Position numbers and translations under genes: made by a program
Notes under the pieces: generated by a model
Database searches by the model: none
What the model saw: only the letters and a program-made list of their open reading frames with translations
What the model was told of the DNA's origin: nothing
Shown: positions 43,052-54,907 of the stretch, piece after piece
How positions within the stretch are numbered: the stretch's first letter is position 1
Layout of the letters: the number at the start of each line of letters is the position of its first letter
From: Rheum nobile
Taxonomy: Eukaryota; Streptophyta; Magnoliopsida; Caryophyllales; Polygonaceae
Assembly: GCA_027886185.1 (NCBI GenBank)
Contig: WOAB01000606.1
Coordinates: 558,001-622,000 of the forward strand
Direction: 5' to 3'
DNA length: 64,000 nucleotides

Positions 43052-43760
43052 CATTTCACAATACCGTGATCACGAAGAAGAGAAGGAACAGGGGATAAGA
43101 CAATGGGGAATGTTCGGGTAAGCGCCGCATTGCGTAGATCCACAACGAGAGCGTCCCGTTCCTGCAAAGCGAACAAGGTCGTGCTCTATAAGCAAAGTAG
43201 GATATGGGTGTCAAGATGGATAACAAAATTAGTCAAAGACAGACTGAAAGGTTCTTCTGAGAGAAGTCATGAGCCCTAACGCCTAGAATTGTTTCAGCTG
43301 CACGAAGCTGAGCGCATAGAAAAAGGGAACCAGAAGAGTCAACAACTTCAAAGTCAAAGTGCAGCCTAGACAAATGTAGAAAAAGTAGACGAAAAGGGCA
43401 AATGGCAATGCTAGTACGGAGAAAGCAAAGCATAAGGAAAGTGAACGATGATGTTTAAAGCGAAATATAATTCTCAACCAGTCTAATAATGTATCTAAAA
43501 TGGAAGGGGCAAATAAAAAGTAATGGTTAGGTAAAGAGGAAAATAGTACTTCACAATGCAAACAGACGGCTTCTTGCACGATCCGCACACATACTTGTCA
43601 CCAACAACGTACTCACAACCCTTGCCATAGTGGCTACGCCCAAAAGTGGTCCAAACAGACTGTGAGCCGACGACAGTGATATTGGCCTCAATCTTATAAA
43701 GGCCGTGGGAGTCGACGGTATCAGCCTGACATGCAAACGAACAGAGGTGAAACTACCAAA
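43052..43760 (-). pseudogene. RPA1-like single-strand DNA-binding gene, three exon pieces
   Basis: The exon near 43560-43735 reads TVDSHGLYKIEANITVVGSQ, then GCEYVVGDKYVCGSCKK, with a CxxC pair as in the RPA70 C-terminal OB fold. The exon at about 43255-43390 reads FDFEVVDSSGSLFLCAQLRA and ILGVRAHDFSQKN, the usual strand pattern around the zinc-ribbon OB fold. The exon at about 43052-43160 ends LLRDHGIVK and stop. Plant Helitrons often encode such proteins. N-terminal parts are not seen. Confidence 0.55.
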
Positions 43761-44288
43761 ACGGAAAAACATTAAAAGATAGGATAAGTAGCAATGCACA
43801 AAATAGTGTCATTAAAAGTTTCATTAATACAAAGTGTCATTAAAGTGTCACTAATATGAAGTGTCATTAGCAAGTGAAAGTGTCATTTAAATTACCAGGG
43901 GCAAAAAAGTGTCATGAAATTTAAAGTGTCATTGAAATGTGAGTGTCATTAAAGTTACTAGAGACAAAAAAGTGTCATTAAAACAATCTGAAATGTCATT
44001 ACACTGTAATTCTTGTCTTAATACTTCTAAAAAGTCACTAAAAAGTGTCACTAATACAAAGTGTCATTAGTATGTGAGAGTGTCATTAAAATTACCAGAG
44101 ACAAAAAAGTGTCATTAAAATACTCTGAAATGTCATTACAGTGTAATTCTTGTCTTAATACTTGTAAAATGTCATTACACTATAATTCTTGTCTTAATAC
44201 CATTACAAACTAAAAAGTCATCTAAAATTACAGGTCAAACTATCATCCTAATTCTAAAACATCATCACTATTTTTCTGGTAAAGCTTC

Positions 44289-45472
44289 CTATGTCCAATT
44301 ATGCTTAAACAGGTCAATCGCCATCTTCTCCCGATGTGCTCTCATATGTTTGTCATCTAAATCATCCAAACTTGATCCAAAAACCAATGCTTCAATATAC
44401 TTGATAGTATAAATTCCATAATTGCCAATGTAAGATAAAAACAAATAGGAAAATGAGTGTTATAAATTGTAATCTAATAATCTGTCATTAACTAATACAG
44501 TGGGGTGGGGAAGTGATTTACCTTGCTCTATCTACCGGGAGAGATAGATCTCTGTACCAGGTAAGAGATTGTTCAAATGTTCCAAGGTGAGTGAATCGCC
44601 CAGAAGAACGCAGCAAATGAGGAAGGAAATCCAGAAGAGGTTGAAGAAAAGCTTCAAGTTCTTTGTCTTTGTACAAATGAGGAGCACAATCCAATACTTT
44701 GACTTCGGATTTAGGCAAGTTGATCTCTAATCCAATCCAATGATTATCTTCCAGATTAAATGGTGTATATACCTTTGTCACACCATAGTACCAAGATTTC
44801 CCAAAATGTTTGGGAAAAGAACCATCGAAATACAAACTGAACGACTGTGGGATCTTATCTACACCAGATCTGTACCTTTCTACTTGTTCGGGAGCAAACA
44901 TCTTGTACCAAAGTCAATCCAGAATAACACTTTCCTTGTAAAAATTAGGATTCCCATGAATATGCTTGCGGAAGAGAAAAAGAACCTCACTAATATGCTG
45001 AAAAACAAAGATCATATAAACACATCATTAAAGGAAAGTGTCATTGAATGCAAACATAAAATGAAAAAAAAGTATTAATACCAAACAGTGTCATTACAAC
45101 AAAGTGTCATTACCAAAAAGTGTCATTGCAACAAAGTGTCATTAAAACAGTTCATCAATATCCAGCAACATGTGTTCTTGTTCAATTGCCACAAAGTGTC
45201 ATTAAAACATGTGTTCTTGTTCAATTGCCACAAAGTGTCATTAGCAAAAAGTGTCATTGAAACAAAGTGTCATTAAAAGTTCATCAGTAATTGAATCTAA
45301 AGTGTCACTGAAGTTTGAAAAAGTGTCATTGAATATGAAGTGTCATTAGAAAACAAACAACTACAACAAAACTTACCTCATCCCATATCCAACATCCATT
45401 TTTCACAAGCCTCTCCCAGAAATCAGCCTTATGACCCACATCATGTCCACACCAGGTATCTTCTGGATTCTC
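44289..45472 (-). pseudogene. Ulp1-like cysteine protease domain, catalytic Cys lost
   Basis: Exons at about 45376-45472 (TWCGHDVGHKADFWERLV), 44521-44998 and 44289-44431. The middle exon has YTPFNLEDNHWIGLEINL followed by KSEVKVLDCAP, giving the histidine and aspartate of C48 (SUMO-type) proteases. In the last exon the GDCG motif reads GNYG: the catalytic cysteine is tyrosine (codon at 44418-44420). A TGA interrupts the middle exon before LWYKMF. An acceptor AG is not evident for the last exon. Confidence 0.8.
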
Positions 45473-45565
45473 ACTATGATAAAAAAAGAGAAAGTTGTTA
45501 GTCAAATATTTTAATGAGCAGCTTCATGTCATAATCCTAATGATATTTAGTAGAGAACAATTTAC

Positions 45566-47493
45566 TTACTTATTTGTATACCAATCATGGAGTTCTTTAC
45601 GAGTCGTATTATCATAGTAGGAGTAACGCGGTCTCCTTGGAAGCGGTACATACTTGCGCTTCTTGGCCTTCTTTTTCTTTTCAGTGGAAAATGGAGTGAC
45701 CACATTGCGACTTTCTTTTACAACTCTGGTGGACTTCCTTACAATAGGAGAATTTGGCAGATCACTCTCCTCCAATGACTCCTCATTTTTCTCTTCTTGC
45801 TTCCCATCATTTTCCTCTTCTTTGACATTATTTTTCAGATCATTCTCTTATTTTCCCTCATTCTGCAGATCAGTCTCCTTAACTGACTCCTCATTTTTAT
45901 CGTCTTCCTTCCCATCATTTCCAAACAAGAAATTATAAAGTTGATCACGTTGAGCGTTGGTGGAGGAAGAACCGTTAATATCTTCTATAACACAACGTAG
46001 CACAGCATCTTGAACACCATCGCCTTCAGCAATGAAAGTCGTTGCTTTCTCTTGAATGTCATTGCCTTCAGCAATGACAGTAGATGCTTTCTCTTGACCA
46101 TCTTCAGGTTTTGCAGAATCTAGAAAGTGAATCATAGTAGATTCTTTATCTTGAACATCTTCAGCTTCTGCAATGACAGTAGATGCTTTCTCTTGAACTT
46201 GTCCAGGTACTACAGAATCTATAGTGTCAACCATCTTTTCATCAGCCGCCTCAGGTGCAATGTCGACCATTACTTCATCAGGTGCTACAAAGTTATCATG
46301 ATCAACCATTGTTTTATCAACCACAAGTGCTCCAGAATCAACATTTTCATCAACAGAGTTGCTTGCTTTGTCTTGGTCTCCTTTAGATGTTAGATCATTT
46401 GTAGGATTCACTTCCATCACTACATCATCATCATCATCTTCATCACTTGAAGGTTGGTTTCTACCCAAGAGCAGGGTTATAATACTTTTAACATTCTTTT
46501 GCAACTTCTCAATCTGGCCTTGGGTGTCATGAACACTAAATTGAATATGTCTCACTGCCCTCTGCTGAACTTTCATACTATCAAGAAGCTCTTGTCCCCA
46601 TTTTGGAATATGTTCATTCTTCTCTTCTTTCTTATCAGCACAGCGTTTCTTCTCTTCATTTGGTAGAGTAGGATGACTACTTCCAGCAACATCAGCAGAA
46701 GTGTCATTAACAACAGGGGGTATGAATTTCACCTTAACTGGACGGGTAGTAGGTGATGATTTCTTCACACAAACACAACAAGCTTAGTAGAAGATACTAT
46801 AGTAACAAAGTGTCATTACAACATTATAAAACTATCATTAGAAAATAGTATCATTAGAACATCATAAAAGTGTCACTAAAATAATAGCAGCTTCTCTTTT
46901 GTAAGTGTCATTAGGAAACAAATATGTCATTAGGAAACAAAAGTGTCATTAGAACATCAAAAAAGTGTCATTACAATATTAGTAGCTTCTGTTTTCAAAG
47001 TGTCATTAAAAAACAAATATGTCATTAAAAATTACAGTAGGTTAACAGAAAAGTGTCAACACACCTTTTCTTTCTTCTCCTTCTTTTCCTTCATCTCCTT
47101 CTATTCATTCATTTCCATCTTTTCCTTCGTGCACTCTACCTCGAACTTGATTTTATTAGCAATTGTCTTCCTACGAAGTTGAAGTCTTCCACCACATACA
47201 TGTTTTCCTTTTCAAGAATCCAGTGTATCAGTTTTAGGAAACTCTATGCACAACCTCTTTGTTGGTGGTGATACAAAATCATCATCATCATCATTTCCAG
47301 TATCTTCAGAATCAAGATCAAATACACCTTTTTTCACAGCACCCTCTTGATCAGAAATCCAACTTTGAACTACTGCATCAAAGGTGTCATCAGGCACTAC
47401 CAATTTAAAACGAGCAGATTTGAATTGTTCTAACTCATCAGACGACGGATGAACAAAACTCTGAAAAGACAAAACAAAGGAAAAAAGTGTCAT
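45566..47493 (-). pseudogene. Linker exons of the DUF1985-Ulp1 gene
   Basis: An exon at about 45571-46776 encodes a low-complexity acidic region with repeated VQEKASTVIAEAED-like units, then KSTRVVKESRNVVTP and KKKKAKKRKYVPLPRRPRYS, likely a nuclear localisation signal. It has one TAA. An exon at about 47064-47460 encodes ELEQFKSARFKLVVPDDTFD and PPTKRLCIEFP, then a lysine/glutamate-rich stretch with two stops. Confidence 0.65.
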
Positions 47494-47564
47494 AAACTAT
47501 ATTAGTCATCAAAATAGTGAATTGAAATTCTTTAAAATATACAAATGCAGAAAATGATACATAC

Positions 47565-48683
47565 AAATCCTGGATCGTTGGCGGCATTAATAACCTGCAT
47601 CTTTGTCGCAAGCTTTTCTTCAGCTGTACTGCTCCAACGAAGACAATATGGCACCGTTTTTTCAGGTTTGCATGAGACATGATCAACATCAATAAATTTT
47701 GGGAATGTCTCCAATATCCACACCTGTAAACAATTTTAAAAAGTGTCATTGAAAAAGTAAATAAAGTGTCATTACACTGAAAGATAACTGGCTACTTGAA
47801 ATGTAAATAAAGTGTCATTAAAACTAAAAAATGGCTACTAGAAATGCTAGAGAAGTGTCATTAAACTGAAAGAATAAACAAGCTGAAGCAACAAAAAGTG
47901 TCATTGCAAAAAAAAAAACAGGAGACGGAGAAAATTAAAGTGTCATTAGTAGTACATGAAGAGTGTCATTATAAATGAAATAGTCTTATTAGTAGTACCT
48001 GAAAAGCAAGTGGATAGCCTAATAGATTATATCCAAATCTCAGTGTTGGATCTATTTCACGGTTTTCATGATTGACAAACCAAAGAGACTTCAGTAATAA
48101 GACATAGGCCTCCCTGCCCCATGGATTTCTCTGAAAAACATCCATATCAAACGAAAGAGCGAACCACTGTGGGTCAATTTGATGACCTCGCTGTCTAGAA
48201 AACAACACTCCTTCAAGGATCAAGACATGAGCAAAACTCAGCTTTCTCGCTGGATCCTTCTCTTGCAAAAACATAACTAGAAGTTTCTCATAAGTGCACT
48301 TCTTCATACCAAGTTCCGCCACCATATCAAAATCAGGAGTCGGTGTTGTAGGGTAATCAGAAGCATCAGAGTTTAATCCAGTTATAGCAGCAAACTCTGC
48401 TAATGAGAAACGAGCGATAAAGCCACGAACCAAAAACCACATTTCTTTCTTCTTCCGAGTTTCGATCTCATTCAACAGGACATAGTGAATTAGTTGAGCA
48501 TTCAACTTCAATTTGTTCTCAAGTTTCACTATTGGACCAAAACAACCATTGCACAGATATACTCAATCAGACGGTGGGAGATTAGGTTTTATAACGTCAA
48601 AGATCTCCGTGCGATGGTAAAAGTTATTCCTCGTAGCAACACGATCTCCCGAATAACACAAATATTTTCACTTGATTGAATCC
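47565..48683 (-). pseudogene. DUF1985 domain exons
   Basis: The exon from 48683 to about 48001 and the exon 47565-47724 encode LNAQLIHYVLLNEIE, MWFLVRGFIARFSLAEFAAI followed by TGLN, FAHVLILEGVLFSR and VWILETFPKF, diagnostic of DUF1985, a plant domain usually fused to Ulp1 proteases in MULEs and other transposons. Two TGA codons lie early in the exon. Function unknown. Confidence 0.8.
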
Positions 48684-49495
48684 ATATTTAAACCTTCATT
48701 TATATAGAGAGTATCATTAGAAACATATCAACTATATATAAAGAAGTGTCATTAGAAGATTTGCAGGTAGTAAAAGTATCATTAAACACATTATCTAATC
48801 CATTTGAGGTATGTAAAAGTGTCATTAGTAGTAAAAAGTGTATTAAGAAGTGTCATTATAAGCATTGCATGTATTAAAAAGTGTCATTGGTATCAAAAAC
48901 TGTATTAAAAAGTGTCATTAGAAGATTTGCAGGTAGTGAAAGTGTCATTAAACACATTATCTAATCCTTTGAGGTATGTAAAAGTGTCATTGGTATTAAA
49001 AAGTTTATAAAAAGTGTCATTATAAGCATTACAAGTATTAAAAAGTGTCATTGGTATTAAAAAGTGTATTAAAAAGTGTCATTAGAAGAATTGCAGGTTT
49101 TAACAGTGTCATTAAACACATTATCTAATCCATTTGAGGTATGTAAAAGTGTCATTGGTATAAAAAACCGTATTAAGAAGTGTCATTAGAAGCATTGCAG
49201 GTATTAAAAGTGTCATTACACACATTATCAAATCCATTTGAGGCATAAAAAAGTGTCATTGATAATAAAAACTGAATTAAAAAGTGTCATTAGAAGCATT
49301 GCAGGTATAAAAAAGTGTCATTGGTATAAAAATATGAAATCATTATCTCATGATAAACTGTAATTATAAAAACAACAACATCCAAGTGAGTTTCCATTAC
49401 AGTATTTCCATATATCTATCTAACATACTCAACAAACAAAAACAACAAGATATAGAAAACACGAATCGGGATGTGAAAAGGATGATTGCAATACC

Positions 49496-49900
49496 TGATA
49501 TGCAGTAACTATCTTCCTCCAAAGGATGATTGATCTCTCGCCTTGTGCAGAGGCCGTGGATAATATTTGCTCTCTCGCCACAATTCCTTCATGCTCGAGT
49601 GTGCTGCAAAATCAGGGATACAAAACCCTAAAATCAGAAATGAACAAAACAAAACCAGAACAAACGTGAAAGGAAGAGACGAGAAGAAACTGAGCAAGCG
49701 AGAGACCCGAGAAGCAGCAAAGACAAGCCGAAGACGAGAAAAACCGCCGATGAGCGTGAAGAAAGGAAAGGAAGACGAAGGCGAACCGCCGGCGATCGGG
49801 AAGAGAGGAGAGGAGATGACAGTGCGTTTTTAGAGAGAGAAAAAACAAAGAAGAGAGAGGAAAAAAGTAATAAAATAACATATATATTGGGGGTAGAAAA
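49496..49900 (-). promoter_or_regulatory. Probable 5' UTR exon and TATA box of the DUF1985-Ulp1 gene
   Basis: On the minus strand CAG/GTATTG at 49495 is a good splice donor, and the intron it would open carries the densest GTGTCATT cluster. Upstream is purine/pyrimidine-rich leader with no long gene-like frame, then AATATATAT at about 49879-49887 as a possible TATA box. This is inference from position and signals. Confidence 0.4.
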
Positions 49901-50855
49901 AACAGATTGAAACTAGTAGGGGGTAGGAAAAATACATAAAAACTAGTAGGGGTAGTTTTGTTATTTGAAAACTGCTAAAGGGCCAATGGGACACACTCCC
50001 TCACTTTTAAACGAAGCAGCCCAAAGAGAAAGAAAAAAATATTGAAGCGGGCCCAATACCAAATCATTTCAAGATCTTGCCCAAAAAATGTTGTTTATGT
50101 TCCTCGGCCCTGTCCACGTGCTAGTAGCCACAGTCCGTCTACACAGGATATTATATTCAGTACATTGCAAAGTAGATGTGCATTTTCAAAGCCTGACACA
50201 GACAGCCCTCCAAATTCGTGATAAGTCAGTAAGCATTCAGGATGTACAACAAGGGGAAAAAAAACTAGCCATAGTTACGCTATTCATGGAAAAGAAAGCA
50301 GCTTCAATCGTGAGATAAATTTGATCCAATCAAATCCGTAAGACAACCAGGCCAATTCACAACCGCGTTCAAGAGATCAGCAAACTACTACATACCGCAC
50401 AATAAAACCCACCCTGCCAGATTCCATCGCAACTAAAGACAAAGAAAAAAGCTTATCGAGGCACAAACGCCGTAGGAAGAGAGGAGCCTTGGTGCAAAAG
50501 TAGAAAGCCAAAGAAGGCTTATATAGGCGGGAGAAGACCACACGTGGCTTACATGCAACCATAGAAGTCCACAAACAAGGCACGTATAGCAACAGTCATC
50601 ATTGCTGGAGGTAAGCTTGAAAAAGGGAAATTCAGTAATTGCATTGAAGTCATTCCGACCACACACATGATGAGGCACGTCAACAGAAAGGCCTATGTGT
50701 CACCTGACTACCGCATCCACGCTTGAAAATTTTAGGGTACAACATGCATATATAGTTCAATGTCACCTCCCACTTTTTTAGTAGTTAGGACATATTCAAA
50801 CGAAATGATACACATATTTTATTAAGTGGTTTGGCACCGCTTTGTATGGGTAGGC
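49901..50855. other. No recognisable gene
   Basis: Contains two ACTAGTAGGGG words (49913 and 49949) and GC-rich patches near 50090-50700 of the same base style as the RPA-like region. It could be the 5' part of the Helitron separated by the DUF1985-Ulp1 block, but no homologous motif was read. Confidence 0.35.
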
Positions 50856-51075
50856 TTAGGGTGCGTTCGTTTGCTAATTTAAATCCATTATAATGTGATT
50901 TTTATATCATGAAAATTGGGATTGAGAAAATTTGATGTGATTGAAATGACTTTTATTTAAGTAAAAAATTAAAAAAAATAGCTTATCATCATTTCAACCC
51001 GAACATTCATTACCACTTTTAAGCCATTATAATATATTATAATGAAGAATGTTGTAGTAGCCGAACGGGGCCTTA
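50856..51075. mobile_element. Harbinger/Tourist-type MITE
   Basis: A 214-bp element at 50859-51072, flanked by TTA on both sides (50856-50858 and 51073-51075). Ends read inward GGGTGCGTTCG and GGCCCCGTTCG. The interior contains inverted CCATTATAAT stretches. Three-base TTA duplication and G-rich ends are typical of PIF/Harbinger MITEs. Confidence 0.65.
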
Positions 51076-51240
51076 TTACCAAATGAGATACTTTTGTACA
51101 AATTAACGTAATCTATTTTCAAAATTCAGACTTGAAATTTAAGATCTCAATTATTTCTATTCTTATTATATTAGATTATCATTTCATCTCTACTTATCTA
51201 TGAGTTGAAACTGTATTCCCTTAAGTAATCATGTACATAA

Positions 51241-53156
51241 TCTCTCCTAAAATATTAAAGTTGAAGGAATGTCTTTGTTAAAAATTTAGCCACTTGATTT
51301 CATATTTATTTGACACTTGGCTTCATATATATTTAACACCTGTTTTAAATTATATTATATAATTCTTTTTCTCCATCCCACCATTCCCACGATTGCACGA
51401 CCTCTTTGTTTTGGGATGTAACCGTTGAACGGTAACCTCTCTCCTTGCTATTATAAGTCGGGATAAATTGTGTACAAACAATTGTGTGAAGAGAGTTTTT
51501 GGATGCCTAGGCCAGACCGACCCCTCTCTATGCTCTGTTTCCGAACACTCCACTTTCATCTCCTTTGGCCTCAACAAGATGAAGTTGACCGGCCAATTGG
51601 TGTTCGGCAAGAACATCAAGCCTGACCCTGACGTGTCGCCGAAGCGCGGCCGCAGGCACCCACCCACCCAAGACCAAGCTCCCTCTCCCTCCTGGATTTG
51701 AGGTCACCACGTCGACGCCGAGGCCCCACAGGCGCCTACCCAAGCCACAGGATCTGCTTGCTCCCTCTTTGGAGCCAAAGATGAAGGTTGCGTTCTTAGG
51801 AAGGCCTCGGGGACGACCACACAAGATGGATTAGGCGACAGTTGTGCCTGCAGTGAGTGGTGGGAAGAGAGGAAGAGGAAGGCTGCTGAAGGTCAAGCAG
51901 GCGGTGACACTAGCGACAGCGTCTGTAAGGTGCTTTGAAGTACAAGAAAGAATCATCTTTTTATAATTTGGAGCGTCTTGCTTTCTTTTCCCTTTTTCGT
52001 TTTCACTACTAGTGTTAGAGAAAAATTTAAAACTTTTTTTATTATTTCAATTGTGGTGTTTGTAAGCTGGGAGTATAGGTGTAGCATTGTGATTGGATGA
52101 GTGATTGGGTGGGATGTAAATCAATATTAGGAAAGGGTTTCTATTTTTATTTAAGCTCATTGTACTTTGAATTTGTCATTTGTGTAATGTGTAGAGTGTA
52201 GCTTTTAGGTATCATGATAAGGAGGTAATAAATTGAAAAGTTAGTACATGAGATATATTTTGACACCCTTGTCATTTGAACATTCATGGTAACAAAATCA
52301 CTGAAGGCAGATCAATAGCAATTAATTTGTCATTTGAACATTCATGGTAATGCAAAAAAGGAAGTTTTAACTAAGGATGTCAAAAGAGCTAAAAAGTTTG
52401 GTTGAAAACGACAGTGCAAGGGCTGGATAAGTGCAGAAGGTCGTGTTAAGCAACTAAATTAGGATATATAATCTTGATCTGGTTAGGAAAGCAATGTAAA
52501 AATTGAAGAGGTACTTTGTTGTCTCACACCACCATGGTCTTGATTTTTTATTTAGATAAAACTCATGGTTAGTTTTATATCACCTCATGTATCAGATGAC
52601 TCACACCACTAATGTTATAAACAAAAAAGTGTTACAACGTATTTGACTCCCCTACTATTGCTATGTAAGTCAACATCTTCGTCTTTATGTTCAATTATGT
52701 TCTTTCGGTGTTACTTTGCATTCTTTCTAATTCCGCGATTGAATATGTAATTTGTTGGATTGCATGTTGTTACTTCGACATGTTGTAATTTTTTTCCTAT
52801 AAAACTTTATCTGGCATTTCATTCATATTTGTCAAAATGTAGTAGACGTATAAGATATATGTTTTGTGAAGATGTTGTTTTCATCTATTTTTGTCAATTT
52901 CAAATTTTTATTTGATATTGTCGTTGCTTATTAGTTGTATCCAATCTTCCTAAATGTCTAACTCATTTTCTGGTTAAACAAAATTATGTCATTGCGTCAT
53001 TCGAAATTCTTAATTATTATTGTTGTTGCACATCAATTGAATTCAAAATCCTATACCGAAAAACTCATTTTCGATCAAACAAAATTATATAACAATCAAC
53101 TAATTTGCTAACTCATAATTTGTATTAACTCGTGCATGGTACGGGCGTTACACTAG
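51241..53156 (+). mobile_element. Complete non-autonomous Helitron
   Basis: 1916 bp. The 5' end is TCTCTCCTAAAATATTAAAG, preceded by A at 51240; the 3' end is CTAG at 53153-53156, followed by T. Eight bases before the CTAG is a seven-pair hairpin, CTCGTGC-ATG-GTACGGG (53129-53145). These are the standard plant Helitron termini and A/T target. It encodes no RepHel and carries a gene fragment near its 5' end. Confidence 0.82.
51580..51940 (+). pseudogene. Captured AT-hook protein fragment
   Basis: A G+C-rich coding-like patch within the AT-rich Helitron. One frame reads RRLPKPQDLLAPSLEPKMKV, then FLGRPRGRPHKMD, a TAG, then SGGKRGRGRLLKVKQ. GRPRGRP and KRGRGR resemble AT-hook cores of plant HMGA-like proteins that bind the minor groove of AT-rich DNA. 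Start and splice signals of the parent gene are not traceable, and the stop breaks it. Base composition unlike its surroundings supports capture. Confidence 0.55.
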
Positions 53157-53657
53157 TTGATTTATATTTTCATTTCATTACAATCTCATCGATCAAACAC
53201 TCCAACTAATATTTGATCATTTCACATTAACTTTTTTTTATACAAGGATACTGATTTGATGTCTAGAAAGACCTGGAACGTCAAAAGACCGATTAAAATC
53301 GATAATCGGATAAACTAACAAGGGAAAAAAAAGTGACAAGTCATTAAACTAAAACAATTAGAAGCTAACGAAAAAAGAAACCTAACTAAATCTTAAAGAT
53401 GGGAAGAGTAAAGCAACACCAACACCCAAAAAAAGCTTCACCGTCGAAGAATGCATCTCGACACTATTGGCTGAGAAACAATTGACCTAAATAAATTGAA
53501 GCCATGGAATCACTCGCCATCCAAATGAGTATGTCGAATAATTAAAATTGGCAGTGCCTTCTTGGTAAAACTATAGCATAAACTGCCTTTTTTTTTCTTT
53601 TGTGTTTTTTTTATTAAATAACACATTTTCGGTTATTTTGTTTCTATTTCTTCCAAA
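53157..53657. other. Nothing recognised
   Basis: AT-rich sequence between the Helitron end and the stop codon of the strictosidine-synthase-like gene; it probably includes that gene's 3' flank. Confidence 0.5.
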
Positions 53658-54776
53658 TCATATTGTTTTGTATTTGACATTAACTTTTGATTTGTATTTA
53701 AATACACCTAGAAAGGGCATAATCACAGATCCAAAAAACAAATCTCCCTCATTTTCCTCCACTTCACTTACAAATTTCAAGACACCACTTTGATCTTCCA
53801 ATGCTTCTATTATCTCTCCTTCCTCGCTCAACTTGAAACCCATTCCAATTGCTTTCATTCTAACTAATGCTTGAGCTAATCTCATGGCTATAGGACGGCT
53901 AACAATGAAATTTCCAATCCAAGCCCTCGCAAACACGAATTCTGAGAGCCTCGTTTTCTTTGAATAGACTCCAACCCAATACTCTCCGTTTGCATTCCTC
54001 TTAATGTTGTCCGGAAATCCTGGAAGCTTAGTTATAGTTTCTAGAGTTCCAGTTTTCGGGGTCCCCTCTAGCCAATACCTTAAAACCTTGCAATTACCAC
54101 TTTCTATTATAAGGACTGATCTCCCATCTTTGCTCACACTAACACCATTTGGGAATTTGAGGTTCTCGGCGAGTACCGAGACTCGTTTGGTTTCTGGGTC
54201 GTATTTCATGAACCTCCCTGTATTATCTCCCGTGAGGAATGCTGCTAGATAATTCCTGTCATTTCAATTTCATTATGCGTAAGGAAATGAAGAAAAAAAT
54301 ATATAGTTTTGTTATTGTGTGCACATAAGCACAAAAGCTAAAAAGTTAAATTTAGAATTTATTTTTAGATTGTTTCCTAAGTTGAAATTGATAAACCTTT
54401 ATGAAAAAGTTTATAAATAATAAATTGTGCTCGTCAGCACATACTAGAAGAAGCCAAAGATTATATGCTTTGAATTCGAAGTGTGGGATTTTGCAAAATT
54501 ACTTACCTTCTTTGGTAACGGGTGCTGCTAACAGTGAAATAGATGATTCCACTGCTTTGATCAATGTCAAGCCCATTAGTGAATCCGAAAGACGATGTTT
54601 CCTCTTCTTGGGCCCATACCTTAGTGGCCAGCCCACCGTTTCGGCACACAACAAGAAGGCCCATGTATGCATCAGCAATGTAGAGATTACCGGTTGTCAC
54701 GTGGAAGCGTAGGCCTAGTGGCCGTCCACATGTGTGTTCCGTTTGCTCGTGATCACGTGACATTGAGCATTCTTCC
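53658..54776 (-). CDS. Strictosidine-synthase-like protein, two exons (5' part missing)
   Basis: Exons 54507-54776 and 53658-54255 join in frame across a GTAAGT...ACAG intron. Motifs: HTCGRPLGLRFHVTTGNLYI, DAYMGLLVV, FTNGLDIDQSSGIIYFT, MKYDPETKRVSVLAENLKFP with NGVSVSKDG, and PGFPDNIKRNANGEYWVG. These belong to the six-bladed propeller of strictosidine-synthase-like/adipocyte plasma membrane-associated proteins. Most plant members are not true strictosidine synthases. No stops occur in about 290 codons. The expected first exon (signal peptide and first blades) is not seen as far as 60270; an acceptor CAG precedes 54776, so intron 1 holds the LINE insertion. Confidence 0.82.
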
Positions 54777-54907
54777 CTGCAAAGGAAAGCTTACATGACT
54801 GACGGGGATAAAAAAGAAAAAGAATCTGAACATAAAAATTAGAGGCGTAAAAGTTTCCCTTTTGCACTTGTGTTTCAGGATGGTCTCGATAAGGGGTTCA
54901 AGCGGAA

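Larger units (their letters stand above)
37989..43800 (-). mobile_element. Decayed autonomous Helitron (RepHel and RPA-like gene)
   Basis: On the sense strand an RPA-like gene (43760-43052) precedes a RepHel gene (42473-37989) containing the Helitron N-terminal domain, HUH nuclease and PIF1 helicase in the standard order. Several stops and frameshifts make it inactive. The rolling-circle nuclease and RPA-like protein together are the known equipment of plant Helitrons. Both termini are unresolved; the 5' side runs into the DUF1985-Ulp1 block at about 43800. Confidence 0.85.
43801..49330. repeat. Dispersed GTGTCATT array, about 50 exact copies
   Basis: My hand count gives about 50 exact GTGTCATT words, nearly all on the plus strand and usually as AAAGTGTCATTA. 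Clusters lie at 43805-44110, 45030-45350, 46810-47010, 47730-47970 and 48745-49322. They fill the introns and flanks of the DUF1985-Ulp1 gene; only one lies in clear coding sequence (about 46700). Chance would give about 0.1 in this length. Spacing is irregular, except for loose 150-bp higher-order units in 48745-49322. Confidence 0.92.

Noticed and set aside
43801..49330. CRISPR-like array
   Set aside because: The repeat word is only 8-12 nt, spacing is irregular, and the context is a plant gene with introns.
49567..49833. 88-residue charged frame on the plus strand
   Set aside because: It is antisense to the purine/pyrimidine-rich leader of the DUF1985-Ulp1 gene and has no recognisable motif.
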